DNA of 50,723 nucleotides. Origin: Saccharopolyspora oryzae. GTDB lineage: Bacteria; Actinomycetota; Actinomycetes; Mycobacteriales; Pseudonocardiaceae. The position numbers and the translations under genes are program-made. The stretch lies in assembly GCF_027853915.1 (NCBI RefSeq), contig NZ_JAQGLA010000051.1, forward strand, positions 1 through 50,723. Reading direction: 5' to 3'. Positions 37,828 through 47,895 of this stretch are shown in pieces. Each line of letters begins with the position of its first letter. Positions within the stretch are counted from its first letter, which is position 1. Below the pieces are notes generated by a model. The model searched no databases. It had not been told where the DNA came from and worked only from the letters and a program-made list of their open reading frames with translations.

Positions 37828-38769
37828 TCAATGCGCGTTGGCGAGGGAGCGGACCGGAGTGACCTCCCGCGCGTGGAGGACGACGTCGAACCAGTCCGCG
37901 AGCGATCCGCCGGAGATGTGGTACGCGGCGTTGTCGTCGGGGTCGTACTCCGGGCCGATCAAGCGCGTCATGGTCGGCGTGTCGAGCCAGGCCCGCACCG
38001 GAGCAGGACCGTCGGCGCGCAGGTCGAGGAGGTAAGCGTCCAATCCAGCGTTTCCCAGTGCTGCGTCGGCGAATTCGGCCGGCGGGGCCGGGATGGGATA
38101 GGGAGCCGTGCCGTGGTGGAAGGTCATGCCGATGGACACGTAGTCGGCTCCGAAGCGCTCGCGGAGGTAGCTGCCCGCGTTCCGGTGCGTCAGCGGCGGG
38201 GACGAGGGCGAGACCGTCCGCGGATCGCCGACGGCGGTGTGCGCGAGACCGCCCCAGTAGACGATCTTGTCGGCGGTGCGCTCGTACCAGCGGATCGTGC
38301 CCTCGGCCAGGCTCTGCTCGATGCTCGCCAGGCCGTCGAGCGGGGAGATCTGCTCCTGGAAAGCCCCGACGAACCGGACCGGATCCTCGGGGCGCCGGAG
38401 GTTGAAGGACCGCATCCACCTGACGAGTTCGAGGATCTCCTCGGTCTGCCAGAACGACCGCGCCTCGGACAGCATCGCCCGCGGGTCCCCCACCCCGGTT
38501 CTGATGTACTCGTCGAGCCCGACCCTCGACGCGTCGTCCCCTTCCAGCGCGACCGAGCGGAAGCCCAGTTCCTCCACCAGCAGCCGGACGATCCGGTGCG
38601 AGAGCACGGACAGTTCGCGGGCCTGGCGGGTCGACGAACCGATGGCGACGACCTCGGCATCGCCGACGATGTCGACCATCGGCCGGAGATCGCTCAACGG
38701 TGCTTCGGGATCGAACGCCGTGAGGCGATGGGCGTGCTGCCCGATCCATCGGGTCACTGCCTCGATCAT
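37828..38769 (-). CDS. Erythromycin-esterase-like protein
   Basis: 313 residues. The fold of the EreA/EreB and succinoglycan-biosynthesis family is suggested by VVAIGSSTRQARELSVLSHR, LGFRSVALEGDDASRVGLDEYI, VYWGGLAHTAVG and DYVSIGMTFHHGTAP. The first motif normally reads GExTHGxxE; here the catalytic His position is replaced (STRQARE), so macrolide esterase activity is doubtful. ATG 38769 follows GAGGAGAGC. It is last in a leftward series of genes that resemble drug-modifying functions. Confidence 0.75.
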   Translation of the reverse strand: MIEAVTRWIGQHAHRLTAFDPEAPLSDLRPMVDIVGDAEVVAIGSSTRQARELSVLSHRIVRLLVEELGFRSVALEGDDASRVGLDEYIRTGVGDPRAMLSEARSFWQTEEILELVRWMRSFNLRRPEDPVRFVGAFQEQISPLDGLASIEQSLAEGTIRWYERTADKIVYWGGLAHTAVGDPRTVSPSSPPLTHRNAGSYLRERFGADYVSIGMTFHHGTAPYPIPAPPAEFADAALGNAGLDAYLLDLRADGPAPVRAWLDTPTMTRLIGPEYDPDDNAAYHISGGSLADWFDVVLHAREVTPVRSLANAH

Positions 38770-38947
38770 GCTCAGCTCTCCTCGTTCGGGGCGATCGGTT
38801 CCGGGATGCGTCCCGGTCGCGGTCGGTACCGCACGAAGAGCTTCAAACATCGACCAAGGTGGAGGTCAAGCAGTCGGCATCAACGGATTCGATCGTTGAA
38901 AACGACTGCGAACGGAGCACTTCCAGCCGGCTCCGCATTCACACCCA

Positions 38948-40066
38948 TCACCGGTGGAGCGGCAACGGAGTGCTCCAGGTGAGGAGGTCGGTCGGATCGT
39001 CATCGGCGGGCGCGTCGAGGTGGCGCTGATCCAGGTGCTCGACGGCTTCTGGGTGTTCCGCGTGCTCCGGGGCGAACGCCGCGGTCGACTGGGCGCTGCG
39101 GGCGATGTTGCGCTCGACTCTTGGGCGGCGCAGGCGTTCGTAGGCGTCCGAGTTGCGATGGTCGCGCAGCGCCTTGGCCAGGATCACCGCGTCCTCCAGC
39201 GCCATCGACGCGCCCTGTCCGGTCGCCGGGGAGGCTGCGTGCGCCGCGTCGCCGATGAGCAGCACACGTCCGTCCCGCCAGCGCGGAGCCTGGGCGAGGT
39301 CGCGCGCCTCCGTGACGAGCACTTCGTCGCTGGATTCGACGATGTCCGCCGTCGGAGTCGCGTCCGGCCTGAGCGCCGAGAGCAGTCGAGAACGCCTTTC
39401 ACCTGCGGTTTCAGCGCCGTTCAGCGGTGGCGCCGGGAGCCGGGCGAACCAGTGCGTCCGGCCCTCCGGGGAGACCGCGTAGCCGAACGCGCTGCCGCTC
39501 CCCCGGACCATCTCGATGCGCCCGGGCTGGTGCGGCGGTGCCGCTCGGTCGGAATAGCCGAAGAAGACGTGCTGACCCGCGTAACGCCGCGGCACCGGGT
39601 CGAGCTGCTCGCGCACCGCCGAGTTCAGCCCGTCCGCGCCGAGCAGCAGGTCTCCCCGGGCCTCCCGACTGCCGGAGAACCGCGCCACTACTTCGCCGTC
39701 GCTCTGATCAGCGGAAATGAACCGCGCACCGTACTCGATGCTCAACCCGCGGCGGTGTACCTCGGCCCGCAGCTGCGCGCACAGCTCAGCGCGACGGATG
39801 CAGTGGTACCCGTCCAGCTCGGACGTGCCCGCCTCCGCACCACGGCTGTCGATGAGGCGCAAGGAGGTCAAGGGGAACCCAGCGGTGGGCACCACTCCGA
39901 TCTCCCCCAGCGCCCGCATCCCGGTCCCCGCCAAGGTCAGGAAAGCACCCAAATCCGCACCGCTGTCCGGATGCGCCTCGTGCACGCGAACCTCGAAACC
40001 GGCCTTGTCCAAAGCCAACGCAGCAGCCGCGCCCGCAACCCCAGCCCCGACGATGACGACGCGCAT
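38948..40066 (-). CDS. FAD-dependent monooxygenase (aromatic hydroxylase/TetX-like family)
   Basis: 372 residues. GxGxxG motif VVIVGAGVAGAAAALALDKAGF at the N-terminus, DG motif GDLLLGADGLNSAVRE near residue 150, and GD motif GRVLLIGDAAHAASPATGQGASMALED near 275 define a group A flavoprotein hydroxylase using NAD(P)H. Members hydroxylate aromatics or inactivate antibiotics such as tetracycline and rifampicin; the substrate here is unknown. ATG 40066 follows GGGGAG. Confidence 0.88.
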   Translation of the reverse strand: MRVVIVGAGVAGAAAALALDKAGFEVRVHEAHPDSGADLGAFLTLAGTGMRALGEIGVVPTAGFPLTSLRLIDSRGAEAGTSELDGYHCIRRAELCAQLRAEVHRRGLSIEYGARFISADQSDGEVVARFSGSREARGDLLLGADGLNSAVREQLDPVPRRYAGQHVFFGYSDRAAPPHQPGRIEMVRGSGSAFGYAVSPEGRTHWFARLPAPPLNGAETAGERRSRLLSALRPDATPTADIVESSDEVLVTEARDLAQAPRWRDGRVLLIGDAAHAASPATGQGASMALEDAVILAKALRDHRNSDAYERLRRPRVERNIARSAQSTAAFAPEHAEHPEAVEHLDQRHLDAPADDDPTDLLTWSTPLPLHR

Positions 40067-40215
40067 GACAACTCCCCAGCCGCCGACCAAACGCGATCAA
40101 CCCAACCCACGGTAGCCCACGCCGCGCAGCGCCCGACGAGAAATCCGGAGAGGCGGAAGTCCCTCCAGCTCTCCCGAAAGCGGGAACAGCCCCGTGCCAG
40201 GAAGAACGAACAGGT

Positions 40216-41013
40216 TCACGGTTCCACCCGGGCTCGTCCGAGCCGATCCAGCACCCCGGCCAGGCCGCTGCGCACCATGTCAGCGTCGCCGATGTCCGCG
40301 CCGTGGGTGACTTCGTGCCACGGTCCGAGCCGGTGCCAGACGAGTGCGCGTTCGCGCTGGCTGCTGGTCACCCCGTACTCCGCTGCCAGTCCATCGGCGA
40401 ACACCGTTGATGTGCCGTGCAACGCCCACGACAGGTCCACCGCCGGATCACCGATGCCCACATCGCCGAAGTCGATGACCCCGGTGAGCCCGGAACCATC
40501 CGCCAGGACGTGCTCAGGACCGAGGTCGCCGTGCACCAGCACGTCCGCCGGGAACTCGAGCACGGAATCCAGCAGCGCCAACCCGGCCCGCTGCAGATCG
40601 ACTGCCAGCATCGGCACGACCTCGGCGCGGAACCGCGCCACCATCCGCGCCCGGTCGGCAGCTGCATCCGCCGGAACTCCGCGCGCGATGGCATCGGCGA
40701 CCGGGCACTCGTGCAAGCAGCGCAGGAACCTGCCGAGGGCACGGCCGTGCACGGCGTCGAGCCGCTCCTCGGGCTCGCCGGGGACGAGCAGGTGGCGGAC
40801 CACGAGCGGGTCCTCCCCGACGACTTCGGGAACCGGCACGGGCAGCGGTAGTCGAGCCGCCAACCACGGCATCAGCCGCACTTCCCGCCGCAGCTGGACC
40901 GCCACTTCCGGCCGCCGCGGCCGGCGCTCGACCCACCGCCCGCCGACCAGCCGCGCCGCGCAATCCCAACCACCGCTGAACTCCACGCGCCGAACCCTAG
41001 AACCCGAGTCCAC
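40216..41013 (-). CDS. APH-family phosphotransferase
   Basis: 265 residues. The catalytic loop is VLVHGDLGPEHVL (HGDxxxxH; the usual Asn is His) and the metal site is GVIDFGDVGIGDPAVDLSW. The N-lobe WDCAARLVGGRWVERRPRRPEVA matches small antibiotic/macrolide phosphotransferases. The second metal/catalytic residue being His is also seen in several resistance kinases. GTG 41013 is 15 bases after the stop of the DHFR-like gene, so they are co-transcribed. Confidence 0.8.
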   Translation of the reverse strand: MDSGSRVRRVEFSGGWDCAARLVGGRWVERRPRRPEVAVQLRREVRLMPWLAARLPLPVPVPEVVGEDPLVVRHLLVPGEPEERLDAVHGRALGRFLRCLHECPVADAIARGVPADAAADRARMVARFRAEVVPMLAVDLQRAGLALLDSVLEFPADVLVHGDLGPEHVLADGSGLTGVIDFGDVGIGDPAVDLSWALHGTSTVFADGLAAEYGVTSSQRERALVWHRLGPWHEVTHGADIGDADMVRSGLAGVLDRLGRARVEP

Positions 41014-41028
41014 CCGCCTCCAGCGGAG

Positions 41029-41586
41029 TCATCGCACCCGGTAGCGCAGGTGGATCACTCCGTTGTTGAAGCGGTGTTCGTCGATCAGGTCGAGGTGGAG
41101 GCGGACGTCGTCGGGTAGGGCTCGGGTTCCGGCGCCTACCGCGATCGGGTTCAGGTAGAGCTGGATCTCGTCCACCAGCCCGGCGCGGAGCGCCACCGCC
41201 GCCAGTTCCGGACCTCCCACGCTGAGGTCAGCCACCGATTCAGCCTTCAACCGGCGCACGGCCTCCCGGTCGAAGTCCCGCTCGATCCGGGTCCGGGCGG
41301 TGCTGGGCGCCTCCAGGGTCCGCGAGTACACGATCTTGTCGGCGGACTGCCAGATCTGCGCGAAGTCCAGCATCACCGGCCGCTGGTCGGGCAACGCGCT
41401 GATGTCGTCCCAGACCGCCAGCACCTCGTACATCCGGCGGCCGAGCAGCATCGTCCCGGTGCTGCGCTCCAGATCGTTGAGGAACGCGTGGACCTCCTCG
41501 TCCGGCGCGCTCCAGGTGAAGTCGCCGTCCGCGTCGGCGACGTAGCCGTCCAAGGACGTGATCGCCGAGTAGATCAACCTGCCCAC
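41029..41586 (-). CDS. Dihydrofolate-reductase-family (RibD C-domain) protein
   Basis: 185 residues. LIYSAITSLDGYVADADGDF at the start, TMLLGRRMYEVLAVWDD and ADLSVGGPELAAVALRAGLVDEIQLYLNPIAVG are the signature of the RibD C-terminal/YwjB-like reductases common in actinomycetes. NAD(P)H-dependent reduction is likely, substrate unknown. I prefer GTG 41586, which has GGGAGG at ideal spacing; ATG 41598 would add MGGA. Confidence 0.88.
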   Translation of the reverse strand: MGRLIYSAITSLDGYVADADGDFTWSAPDEEVHAFLNDLERSTGTMLLGRRMYEVLAVWDDISALPDQRPVMLDFAQIWQSADKIVYSRTLEAPSTARTRIERDFDREAVRRLKAESVADLSVGGPELAAVALRAGLVDEIQLYLNPIAVGAGTRALPDDVRLHLDLIDEHRFNNGVIHLRYRVR

Positions 41587-41666
41587 CGCGCCTCCCATCA
41601 CCAGCCGGTGCTGCCGCAAGAGAGGTTCCCACCCCGGCCCCGGATTGCCCAGCGCCGCAGCCGAAT

Positions 41667-43040
41667 TCACCCCGATGTCCCGAGCCTGGGAAGGACCAGC
41701 ACCGCTGCGGCTCCGAACAAGGAGACGGCTCCGGCGAGGACCGCGACGTGGTTCCACCCCGACATCTGGGCGACGATGTCACCCCGCGGCGCCGAGGCCA
41801 CGACACCGATCACCGCGACTCCGATCGATGCGCCCAAGTAGCGGGTGGTGTTGTTCATCCCGACTCCCACGGCCGCGCGTTCCGGCGGGACGGTGGCCGT
41901 CGCCTGCCGCCCCAACCCGGCGTTGAGCACGCCGGTGGCGACACCCGCCACGAGCAGCCCGGGCACCAGCCTCGCGACGGACGCCCCGGGTTCGAGTCCG
42001 GCGAGCAGCAGCAGACCAGCCCCGGTGGCGGCGAGACCGATCGCCAGCTGCACGGTCCCGGTCAGCCGTGCGACCAACCGGCGGCTGAGCACGGCGGAGA
42101 CAGCGCTCGAACCGGACCAGAGACCCATCGCAGCACCGGCCGCGAAGGTGCTCATCCCCATGCTGGTGACCAGGAACGTGCAGGCGAAGGACATCAGCGC
42201 GATCACGCCCGCGCCGGTGATCGCTGCCGCCACCGTGGCGGCGGCGAAGTCGCCTCGGCGGAACAGCGCGAACTCCACCATCGGCGACCGGCTCCGGAGC
42301 TGGCTGATGGCGAAGGCCAGCAGAGCGATCACAGCCCCACCGGCGCAAGCCAGGGCGAGGGCGAGACCGCCGCGGCGCGCTTCGATCAGCGCGACCAGCA
42401 GCAGCCCCAGCCCGGTGGTCAGCAGCGCGGCGCCGACCAGGTCCAGGCTCCGGTCCGGATCCGCCGCGGTCTCGGGGTAGCACCGTCGAGCGGCGGCGGC
42501 GATGCCGACACCGGCTGCGGCGAGCAACCAGTACGGCGCGCGCCAGAGGTCCGCGAGGTCGAAAGCACCGGTCAGGAGCGGGCCGAGCGCGATGCCCAGC
42601 CCCATGCTGGCGCCCCACCAGCTCGCGGCGGCCGACCGGGCTCCGGGGCCGCTGTTCACCGCGGCCACCAGCCCCAATCCGGTTGCGATGACCCCGGCCG
42701 CTCCGGCGCCTGCCACGAGTCGCCCGATGACGAACTGCGTCGCCGTGGTCGCGGTGGCGCAGACCGCGGAACCGATCGCGAACACGCACGCACCGAGCTC
42801 GAAGACCTTCCGCCGCCCGAGCTGGTCGGCCAGCGCGCCCGCGGGCAGCAAGCTCACGGCGAGACCGGTGCTCATCGCACTCAAGATCCACATCGTGGTT
42901 CCCGACGCCGCACCCAGGGCCGTGGTGATCGTCGCGGCGTTCCCCAGCGGACCGGAGTAGGCAAGCATGGCCGCGAACGTGCTCAACGACGTCAGCGCGA
43001 GCGCCGCCGGGAGGGACGCGCCCCCAGCACGTTCCACCAC
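41667..43040 (-). CDS. MFS transporter (drug:H+ antiporter type)
   Basis: About 457 residues with some 14 hydrophobic segments. The motif A loop LPAGALADQLGRRKVFELGACVF between segments two and three and the motif C-like GASMGLGIALGPLLTG segment point to exporters of the DHA2 group. GTG 43040 or 43037 is the likely start; an earlier GTG at 43061 lies in the operator. It is divergent from the HxlR regulator, with paired 17-bp operators between, so export is probably induced through that regulator. Confidence 0.87.
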   Translation of the reverse strand: MVERAGGASLPAALALTSLSTFAAMLAYSGPLGNAATITTALGAASGTTMWILSAMSTGLAVSLLPAGALADQLGRRKVFELGACVFAIGSAVCATATTATQFVIGRLVAGAGAAGVIATGLGLVAAVNSGPGARSAAASWWGASMGLGIALGPLLTGAFDLADLWRAPYWLLAAAGVGIAAAARRCYPETAADPDRSLDLVGAALLTTGLGLLLVALIEARRGGLALALACAGGAVIALLAFAISQLRSRSPMVEFALFRRGDFAAATVAAAITGAGVIALMSFACTFLVTSMGMSTFAAGAAMGLWSGSSAVSAVLSRRLVARLTGTVQLAIGLAATGAGLLLLAGLEPGASVARLVPGLLVAGVATGVLNAGLGRQATATVPPERAAVGVGMNNTTRYLGASIGVAVIGVVASAPRGDIVAQMSGWNHVAVLAGAVSLFGAAAVLVLPRLGTSG

Positions 43041-43050
43041 GCTCAGATCT

Positions 43051-43100
43051 GGTCTGTTCACCAGACCATCGTTGCACAGGGTTGGTCTGGTGAACAGACC
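43051..43100. promoter_or_regulatory. Paired GGTCTG-N5-CAGACC operators
   Basis: GGTCTGTTCACCAGACC (43051-43067) and its exact reverse complement GGTCTGGTGAACAGACC (43084-43100) lie in the divergent promoter between the MFS and HxlR genes, centres 33 bp apart (about three turns). Confidence 0.8.
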
Positions 43101-43123
43101 AAGTTCGGCGATACGATGCCGAC

Positions 43124-43645
43124 GTGGCACTGGGCACCGGATACGACCAGCAGGGCTGCTACCTCGCCCGCGCTCTCGAAGTGATCGGCGAGCGCTGGAC
43201 CCTGCTGATCCTGCGCGACTGCTTCTACGGCGTGCGCCGCTTCACCGACCTGCGCGAGCACCTCGACATCTCCCGAGCCGTGCTCACCAACCGGCTGGAC
43301 ACGCTCATCGACGCCGGGGTGCTCACCAAGCAGGACTCAGGCGGGCACCCCGAGTACCTGCTCACCGAAGCGGGCCGGGCGCTGTGGCCGACGATCTACT
43401 CGCTGTCCAAGTGGGGCGAGCACTACACGAGCGGAGCGCACCCGGCCCGGATCTTCAGCCACGCGGCCTGCGACACCGACATCGACGACACCGGCCTGTG
43501 CCCCGCGTGCGGCCAGATCCCCGGCCCCGACGACCTCGTCGTCCGCCCCGGTCCCGGCACCAACGAGATGCGCCGCGACGACCGCGTCGCCCGAGCCCTC
43601 GAACACCCCCACCGAATGCTGACCCCGATCACCACCACCGACTGA
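43124..43645 (+). CDS. HxlR-family transcriptional regulator
   Basis: 173 residues. GCYLARALEVIGERWTLLILRDCFYGVRRFTDL followed by ISRAVLTNRLDTLIDAGVL is the HxlR winged-helix; the YLLTEAGRALWP wing follows. One Cys in the N-terminal arm and the pattern CDTDIDD then CPAC near the C-terminus could form a redox or metal centre, a feature seen in some members. GTG 43124. It likely represses itself and the divergent MFS gene through the two operators. Confidence 0.9.
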   Translation: MALGTGYDQQGCYLARALEVIGERWTLLILRDCFYGVRRFTDLREHLDISRAVLTNRLDTLIDAGVLTKQDSGGHPEYLLTEAGRALWPTIYSLSKWGEHYTSGAHPARIFSHAACDTDIDDTGLCPACGQIPGPDDLVVRPGPGTNEMRRDDRVARALEHPHRMLTPITTTD

Positions 43646-43646
43646 A

Positions 43647-43694
43647 GGTCGTGAGTGCGTAACAGTGTTCGAACACTGTTACGCACTCACGACC
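43647..43694. repeat. Perfect 48-bp palindrome, copy 2
   Basis: Identical over 48 bp to the palindrome at 11166-11215, again centred on GTTCGAAC. It lies between the convergent HxlR and uvrB genes, one base after the HxlR stop and 9 bases beyond the uvrB stop, the place of a bidirectional terminator. Confidence 0.87.
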
Positions 43695-43703
43695 CTCGGT
43701 ACG

Positions 43704-45860
<2,157 letters not shown>

Positions 45861-45968
45861 GGGACCCAGCGTACGAGCACCCACCGACATCATGTCGCGT
45901 CACAGGATGCCCGAACCGCTTCCAGGGCGAATAATGGATTGCGTCACGCCAGTGCGGGAGGTGGTGCG

Positions 45969-46400
45969 ATGTCTTCCGGCACACCCATCGCTGGGCATCC
46001 TGATCTCAGCGAGATGCGCATGCGTTACGAGCGGGCGTCGGAAACTCCGACCGCTCAGGTGGCGGACGGGCTGGTCGTGCTGAGCGGTCTGTTCGTCGCG
46101 CTGTCGCCGTGGATCACCGGGTTCCACACGATTACCCCATCGTTGACGCTGAACAACCTGGTGACCGGGCTGACCGCGGCAGTTCTGGGGTTGTCGTTCG
46201 CGGCGGCCTTCCACCGCACGCACGGAATCGCCTGGACCGCCCCGGTGCTGGGCGTGTGGACGATCGTGTCGGTGTTCGTGATCAGCGGGACAGCGGTCAT
46301 GACCAGCACCGTGCTGTGCAACGTGATCGGCGGGGCGATCCTGGTTCTCGCGGGTTTGGGCACGATGGCTCCGGCCTTCGCCACCCGCGCCTCGACCTGA
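45969..46400 (+). CDS. SPW-repeat membrane protein
   Basis: 143 residues. Four predicted membrane helices in two repeats; the first has LFVALSPWITGF with the SPW signature, the second has the degenerate VLGVWTIVSVFV. The N-terminus is a short soluble stretch (HPDLSEMRMRYERA). Function of the family is unknown. ATG 45969 follows GGGAGGTGG. Confidence 0.85.
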   Translation: MSSGTPIAGHPDLSEMRMRYERASETPTAQVADGLVVLSGLFVALSPWITGFHTITPSLTLNNLVTGLTAAVLGLSFAAAFHRTHGIAWTAPVLGVWTIVSVFVISGTAVMTSTVLCNVIGGAILVLAGLGTMAPAFATRAST

Positions 46401-46444
46401 CCCCAATCGATCGGAGGTGACAGGACACCAGTGGTGAACAGTTA

Positions 46445-46477
46445 GCGGGCGCGACGACCTTCGGACGTCGCGCCCGC
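46445..46477 (+). terminator. Hairpin between SPW and DUF402 genes
   Basis: GCGGGCGCGACG (46445-46456) pairs perfectly with CGTCGCGCCCGC (46466-46477), loop ACCTTCGGA, 45 bases after the SPW stop. Confidence 0.75.
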
Positions 46478-46481
46478 CGCA

Positions 46482-46487
46482 TACAGT
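46482..46487 (+). promoter_or_regulatory. -10 box of a probable leaderless promoter
   Basis: TACAGT ends 6 bases before the GTG at 46494 and no ribosome site precedes the codon, so transcription probably starts at or next to the G of GTG. Confidence 0.45.
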
Positions 46488-46493
46488 GGTCCC

Positions 46494-47090
46494 GTGACCA
46501 CGCAGCGCGAGATCGCTGAGAAGCTCGGACTCCCCGTGCACCCGCCGAAGGTCGAGGTGTTCGACCTGGCCGCAGGAACCAACACCGACCCCAAGGGCCA
46601 CGTGCGCACCGTGCAGCGCTTCCACCGCGAGTCCTTCGGCCTCTACCTCGCCCGGACCATGCCGGGCCACCCGCAGCTCGCCGCCCTCGAGTCCTGGCTG
46701 CTGCCCCCGCTCGGCCTGCGCGTGACCCGCTGGGACTGGCATCCCGGCCACGAGCGGGACCTGGACTTCTACCTGGACGTGGTGGACGTCGAAGTCGGCG
46801 AGCAGTGCTGGCGGACCGTCGACCACTACCTGGACGTCGAGGTCCGCACCCACCGCGGCGCGGACCTGCTGGACGCCGACGAGTTCGTCCTGGCGGTGCG
46901 GGCGGAGCTGCTCGACGCCGAGACCGCGCAGCGGGCGATGGAGCGCGCGTACACCGCCGTCGACGGGCTCGCGCGGCACGGTTACGACCTGTCAGCGTGG
47001 CTGCGGGAGCACGGGATCGAGCTGTCCTGGAACGCGCAACCCGTTGACGATCCCGTACCCGGCCAGCGGAAGCTACCGCCAACCCGGTGA
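46494..47090 (+). CDS. DUF402 protein (FomD/Ntdp-like nucleotide hydrolase)
   Basis: 198 residues. The barrel region VEVFDLAAGTNTDPKGHVRTVQRFH leads to RDLDFYLDVVDVEV, then WRTVDHYLDVEVRTHRGADLLDADEFVLAV. The acidic DHYLD and DADEF segments correspond to the metal-binding residues of DUF402 diphosphatases. C-terminal helices follow. It may hydrolyse a nucleoside diphosphate or CMP-linked metabolite. A degenerate paralogue is directly downstream. Confidence 0.82.
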   Translation: MTTQREIAEKLGLPVHPPKVEVFDLAAGTNTDPKGHVRTVQRFHRESFGLYLARTMPGHPQLAALESWLLPPLGLRVTRWDWHPGHERDLDFYLDVVDVEVGEQCWRTVDHYLDVEVRTHRGADLLDADEFVLAVRAELLDAETAQRAMERAYTAVDGLARHGYDLSAWLREHGIELSWNAQPVDDPVPGQRKLPPTR

Positions 47091-47181
47091 TGCCCGTGGC
47101 CAGCGCGAATCGATATCCGACGAGCACTGAAAAGTTACGTTAAAACCAATCGACGATGATCTTCAGCCGCACTTTTCCCGC

Positions 47182-47187
47182 TACTCT
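47182..47187 (+). promoter_or_regulatory. -10 box of a second probable leaderless promoter
   Basis: TACTCT ends 8 bases before GTG 47196 and no ribosome site is present, repeating the arrangement of the upstream DUF402 gene. Confidence 0.4.
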
Positions 47188-47195
47188 CCGACACC

Positions 47196-47702
47196 GTGGC
47201 GGCAACGATTTCTCCCCAATTGGTTGAAGTCATCGACGTGTTCAGCTCACAGCGCACCCATCCCTCCGGGTTCGTTCACCAGTTGGAGGTGTGCCACGTC
47301 GAGCAGTGGGGCCTGGCGGTGGAATGCCCCACCCCGGACGCGCCGGACCACGCCGCCGAGATCACCTGGCTGCTGCCCGATCTCGGCCTCCGGCTGACCC
47401 GGTACCGCCCGCGCAGCAGGCACTCGCGGCCGGGACCGAGCACCCTCACCGCGGTCCGCATCAAGCCCGAAACCCGGTCCTGGACGACCGTCGACCTGCT
47501 GCTCGGGCTGGAGGTCGAAGACCGCGGCCGCGCGCGCATCACCCACGCCGCCGAGTTCGCCACCGCGGTCGCCACCGGCGCGCTGCACCGCAGCGAAGCG
47601 GACTACGCCCTGCGCACGGTGCACCGCACCCTGAACGAGGTCACCCGCCACCGGGACTTGAACCAGTGGCTGGCCCACCGGGGCATCTTCCACCTCTGGT
47701 GA
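47196..47702 (+). CDS. Degenerate DUF402 paralogue
   Basis: 168 residues, alignable by eye with the preceding protein: VEVIDVFSSQRTHPSGFVHQ, WLLPDLGLRLTRYRPR, then WTTVDLLLGLEVEDRGRARITHAAEF. The DHYLD of the paralogue reads DLLLG and DADEF reads HAAEF, so the metal-binding acids are lost. It is probably non-catalytic, perhaps a partner of the intact protein or a decaying duplicate. Its 3' end overlaps the MFS remnant on the other strand. Confidence 0.75.
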   Translation: MAATISPQLVEVIDVFSSQRTHPSGFVHQLEVCHVEQWGLAVECPTPDAPDHAAEITWLLPDLGLRLTRYRPRSRHSRPGPSTLTAVRIKPETRSWTTVDLLLGLEVEDRGRARITHAAEFATAVATGALHRSEADYALRTVHRTLNEVTRHRDLNQWLAHRGIFHLW

Positions 47703-47892
47703 CCGGGTCCGGGTCGCTCTCCGGGACCGCAGGTGGCTCGGGCGGGCTCGGGAGCTGCTCGGTCCCGGGTTCGGCGTAGACGTACTTGCCGCCCCTGAGC
47801 CAGGACGCGACCGCGGCGATCAGGCAGGCCACCACCGCGAAGCCGAACGCGACGTGCCGGCCTTGCCCGAACGGCAGGGAGATCAGCGCCGG
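47641..47892 (-). pseudogene. C-terminal remnant of an MFS transporter
   Basis: Directly after the response-regulator stop, the minus strand reads LISLPFGQGRHVAFGFAV then VACLIAAVASWLRGGKYVYAE, a last membrane helix and the typical WLRGGKYV tail of actinobacterial drug exporters. No upstream part exists. It suggests a deletion that joined the response regulator to the tail of a lost transporter gene. A 64-residue frame from GTG 47835 may still be open. Confidence 0.5.
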
Positions 47893-47895
47893 GGG

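Noticed and set aside
43647..43694. LexA or attachment-site role for the palindrome with TTCGAA centre
   Set aside because: The core GTTCGAAC has the half-sites in the opposite arrangement to LexA boxes, and no integrase or tRNA is adjacent; gene-end position favours a terminator-like repeat.
45861..45968. Possible SOS (LexA) box before uvrB
   Set aside because: I looked for GAAC-N4-GTTC type sites in the gap between uvrB and the SPW gene and found no convincing match.
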